From: Oasisia sp. SBJ-2009
Taxonomy: Eukaryota; Annelida; Polychaeta; Sabellida; Siboglinidae
Assembly (NCBI GenBank): GCA_964017155.1
Contig: OZ024864.1
Coordinates: 32,619,932 to 32,683,931 of the forward strand
DNA length: 64,000 nucleotides
Direction of reading: 5' to 3'
A program made the translations under genes and the position numbers. Shown here piece by piece: positions 62,885 to 64,000 of the stretch (position 1 is the first letter of the stretch; each line of letters starts with the position of its first letter). The notes beneath the pieces were generated by a model. That model did no database searches and was not told where the DNA came from. It saw only the letters and a list, made by a program, of their open reading frames with translations.

Positions 62885-63399
62885 GCACGTTCGAACATCC
62901 TATGTCTGTCCAATGGTATTTAATGTGTCCAGTACGTCGCGGATTGCTTATGTCACAATCACAATTATTAGCGAAGATTCCGCCAATCCTTGCCTTTTTC
63001 AACAATGCGCCAGTGACGTAAACGATTTGGCTTACGTCACTGGCGGATAAGTCTCAAGTTGGCAGCGCCCTGAATTTAAGATAGCATGTTTTTGATACCA
63101 TTAAACTATAGCTAATTGTTTATTAACGATTATTGTGCACACTTACTAGGCACAACCAATATGGTATACATATTTAAGTTAATACCGTGAACTTCTCAGT
63201 GACTGGAGTATCTCTTTGAATGATTGTGTCATGTAATGTTTAATTAATTTCTCATGCAGTAGAGGTCTACGTTCCATATTGGCTGACACTGCTAATGACG
63301 TAGTTACTCGAGTGAATCCTCTCCAAACCGCGATTGCCTCGGGTAGCGGCCTTGAAGATTGACCTCTTCTTCTTATTATTCTTCCAGATACCGCCTAGC

Positions 63400-64000
63400 C
63401 TCAACATGCTGAGGATACAGGCAAAATAAAAAATAAAAATAAAATCTTTAAGAATGTTAGAAAAGATATGTTAGAAAAGTAATTAGTGCATGTAAACATT
63501 AATGCGTTAATGGCTGTTTTTATTTACAACATGTTGAGGGAGGGAGTTCCAAAGTCGAATGGTACTTGGGAAAAAAGAATACAAGTGGTAATTACATTTG
63601 GAGTGAGGGAAAAGGTAAGACAGGGAATGCTGTTTTCTTATTTCTAGTAACTGTGTTTACAGGAATAAAATAGTTTTGGCTGGTATTCCCGCCAAGCCAT
63701 TGTATATCATGCATAGTTTAGCGTCATTTCTTCGGTCGAATTTCTTTGGTTTCCATCCTAATGTCTGGAGTGTATTGGTTACACTTGAGGTATTGTGGTG
63801 GCGATGTAGGACATATCGAGCTGCCCGGCGTTGGATCATTTCTAGTTGGTTTATCTGTGTAAAGGTGTAGGGGTCCCAGACAGTACAGCTGTTTTCCAAG
63901 ATAGGTCTGATAAAGTGACGTAAGCCTGAGTTTTTATTTGAATTGACGAGACTGAGATTTCTGTGGAGGAAACCTAATGATCTACTTGCTTTAAAAGAAA
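63400..64000 (-). pseudogene. Non-LTR retrotransposon polymerase, C-terminal part (continues beyond window)
   Basis: The minus strand reads RSLGFLHRNLSLVN near the edge, then CTVWDPYTFTQINQLEMIQR, RAARYVLHRHHNTSSVTNTL and QTLGWK. After damage come RKQHSLSYLFPHSKCNYHLY and SFFPSTIRLWNSLP. These are standard C-terminal motifs of CR1-like polymerases (Q-RAARY, TSSV, LGW, FF-RT---WN-LP). The 3' tail, near 63400, carries AGCATGTTGAGGC. The 5' part lies beyond the window. Confidence 0.85.

Larger units (their letters stand above)
62337..63220. mobile_element. Foldback DNA element interrupted by a SINE
   Basis: GGAATACTCCAGTCAGTGAG (62339) is matched inverted at the right end by CTCAGTGACTGGAGTATCTC (63194). 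Inner parts also match inverted: ATTGGTTGTGCATAGTATCT at 62745 with CACAACCAATATGG at 63152, and CTTGAGACTAATGCGCCAGT with its inverse at 63010-63058. Without the SINE at 62398-62728 the element is about 550 bases and nearly all inverted arms. Confidence 0.7.

Overview
This is a window of animal nuclear DNA. It has split protein genes with GT-AG introns, tRNA-derived SINEs, decayed non-LTR reverse transcriptases, many terminal-inverted-repeat (TIR) DNA transposons, and abundant micro- and minisatellites. The SINE type and the repeat mix suggest a marine lophotrochozoan, most likely a mollusc, but this is an inference from general resemblance. No prokaryotic, organellar or viral gene block was seen.

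Genes. Three conserved housekeeping genes occupy the first half. (1) The last two coding exons of PLPBP/PROSC (PLP homeostasis protein, + strand) end at 2263; the rest lies upstream of the window. (2) SUCLG1 (succinate-CoA ligase alpha subunit, - strand) runs from its start codon at 15969 down to 7200 in eight recognisable exons. All exon phases agree, and only the last few C-terminal residues are missing. (3) GOLGA7 (Erf4-family partner of the ZDHHC9 palmitoyltransferase, + strand) occupies four exons, 26124-29835, giving 137 residues, the same length as human GOLGA7. PLPBP and SUCLG1 are tail to tail; SUCLG1 and GOLGA7 are head to head. The three genes do not form a pathway. PLPBP and SUCLG1 both relate to mitochondrial or cofactor metabolism, and GOLGA7 acts at the Golgi. 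I recognise no conserved gene from about 30 kb to the end.

Layout. 0-16 kb: PLPBP end and SUCLG1, with a non-autonomous hAT element and a SINE in SUCLG1 intron 1 and a 36-bp minisatellite in intron 2. 16.4-20.3 kb: a TIR element with repeated ATCTACGTCAC motifs, containing a non-LTR relic. 21-26 kb: non-LTR relic, SINE, foldback element and a MITE with TTA target duplications. 26-30 kb: GOLGA7, whose second intron is almost entirely a 21-bp minisatellite. 33.9-39.1 kb: a 5.25-kb element with about 0.6-kb inverted arms, TGTTA...TAACA ends and a 5-bp target duplication (GGCGA), the most unusual object here. 40-48 kb: microsatellites, a young SINE and a GGGTAAGTTGA-type TIR element. 48.8-50.1 kb: a TTAA-flanked Kolobok-like element. 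50.4-59.4 kb: a cluster of five distinct minisatellites around a decayed hAT transposon (52067-54573) with near-perfect 8-bp target duplication. 59-64 kb: degenerate SINE, a foldback element with a SINE inserted in one arm, and a truncated reverse transcriptase at the edge.

Most open reading frames outside the three genes are by-products of tandem repeats whose unit length is a multiple of three, or pieces of transposons.
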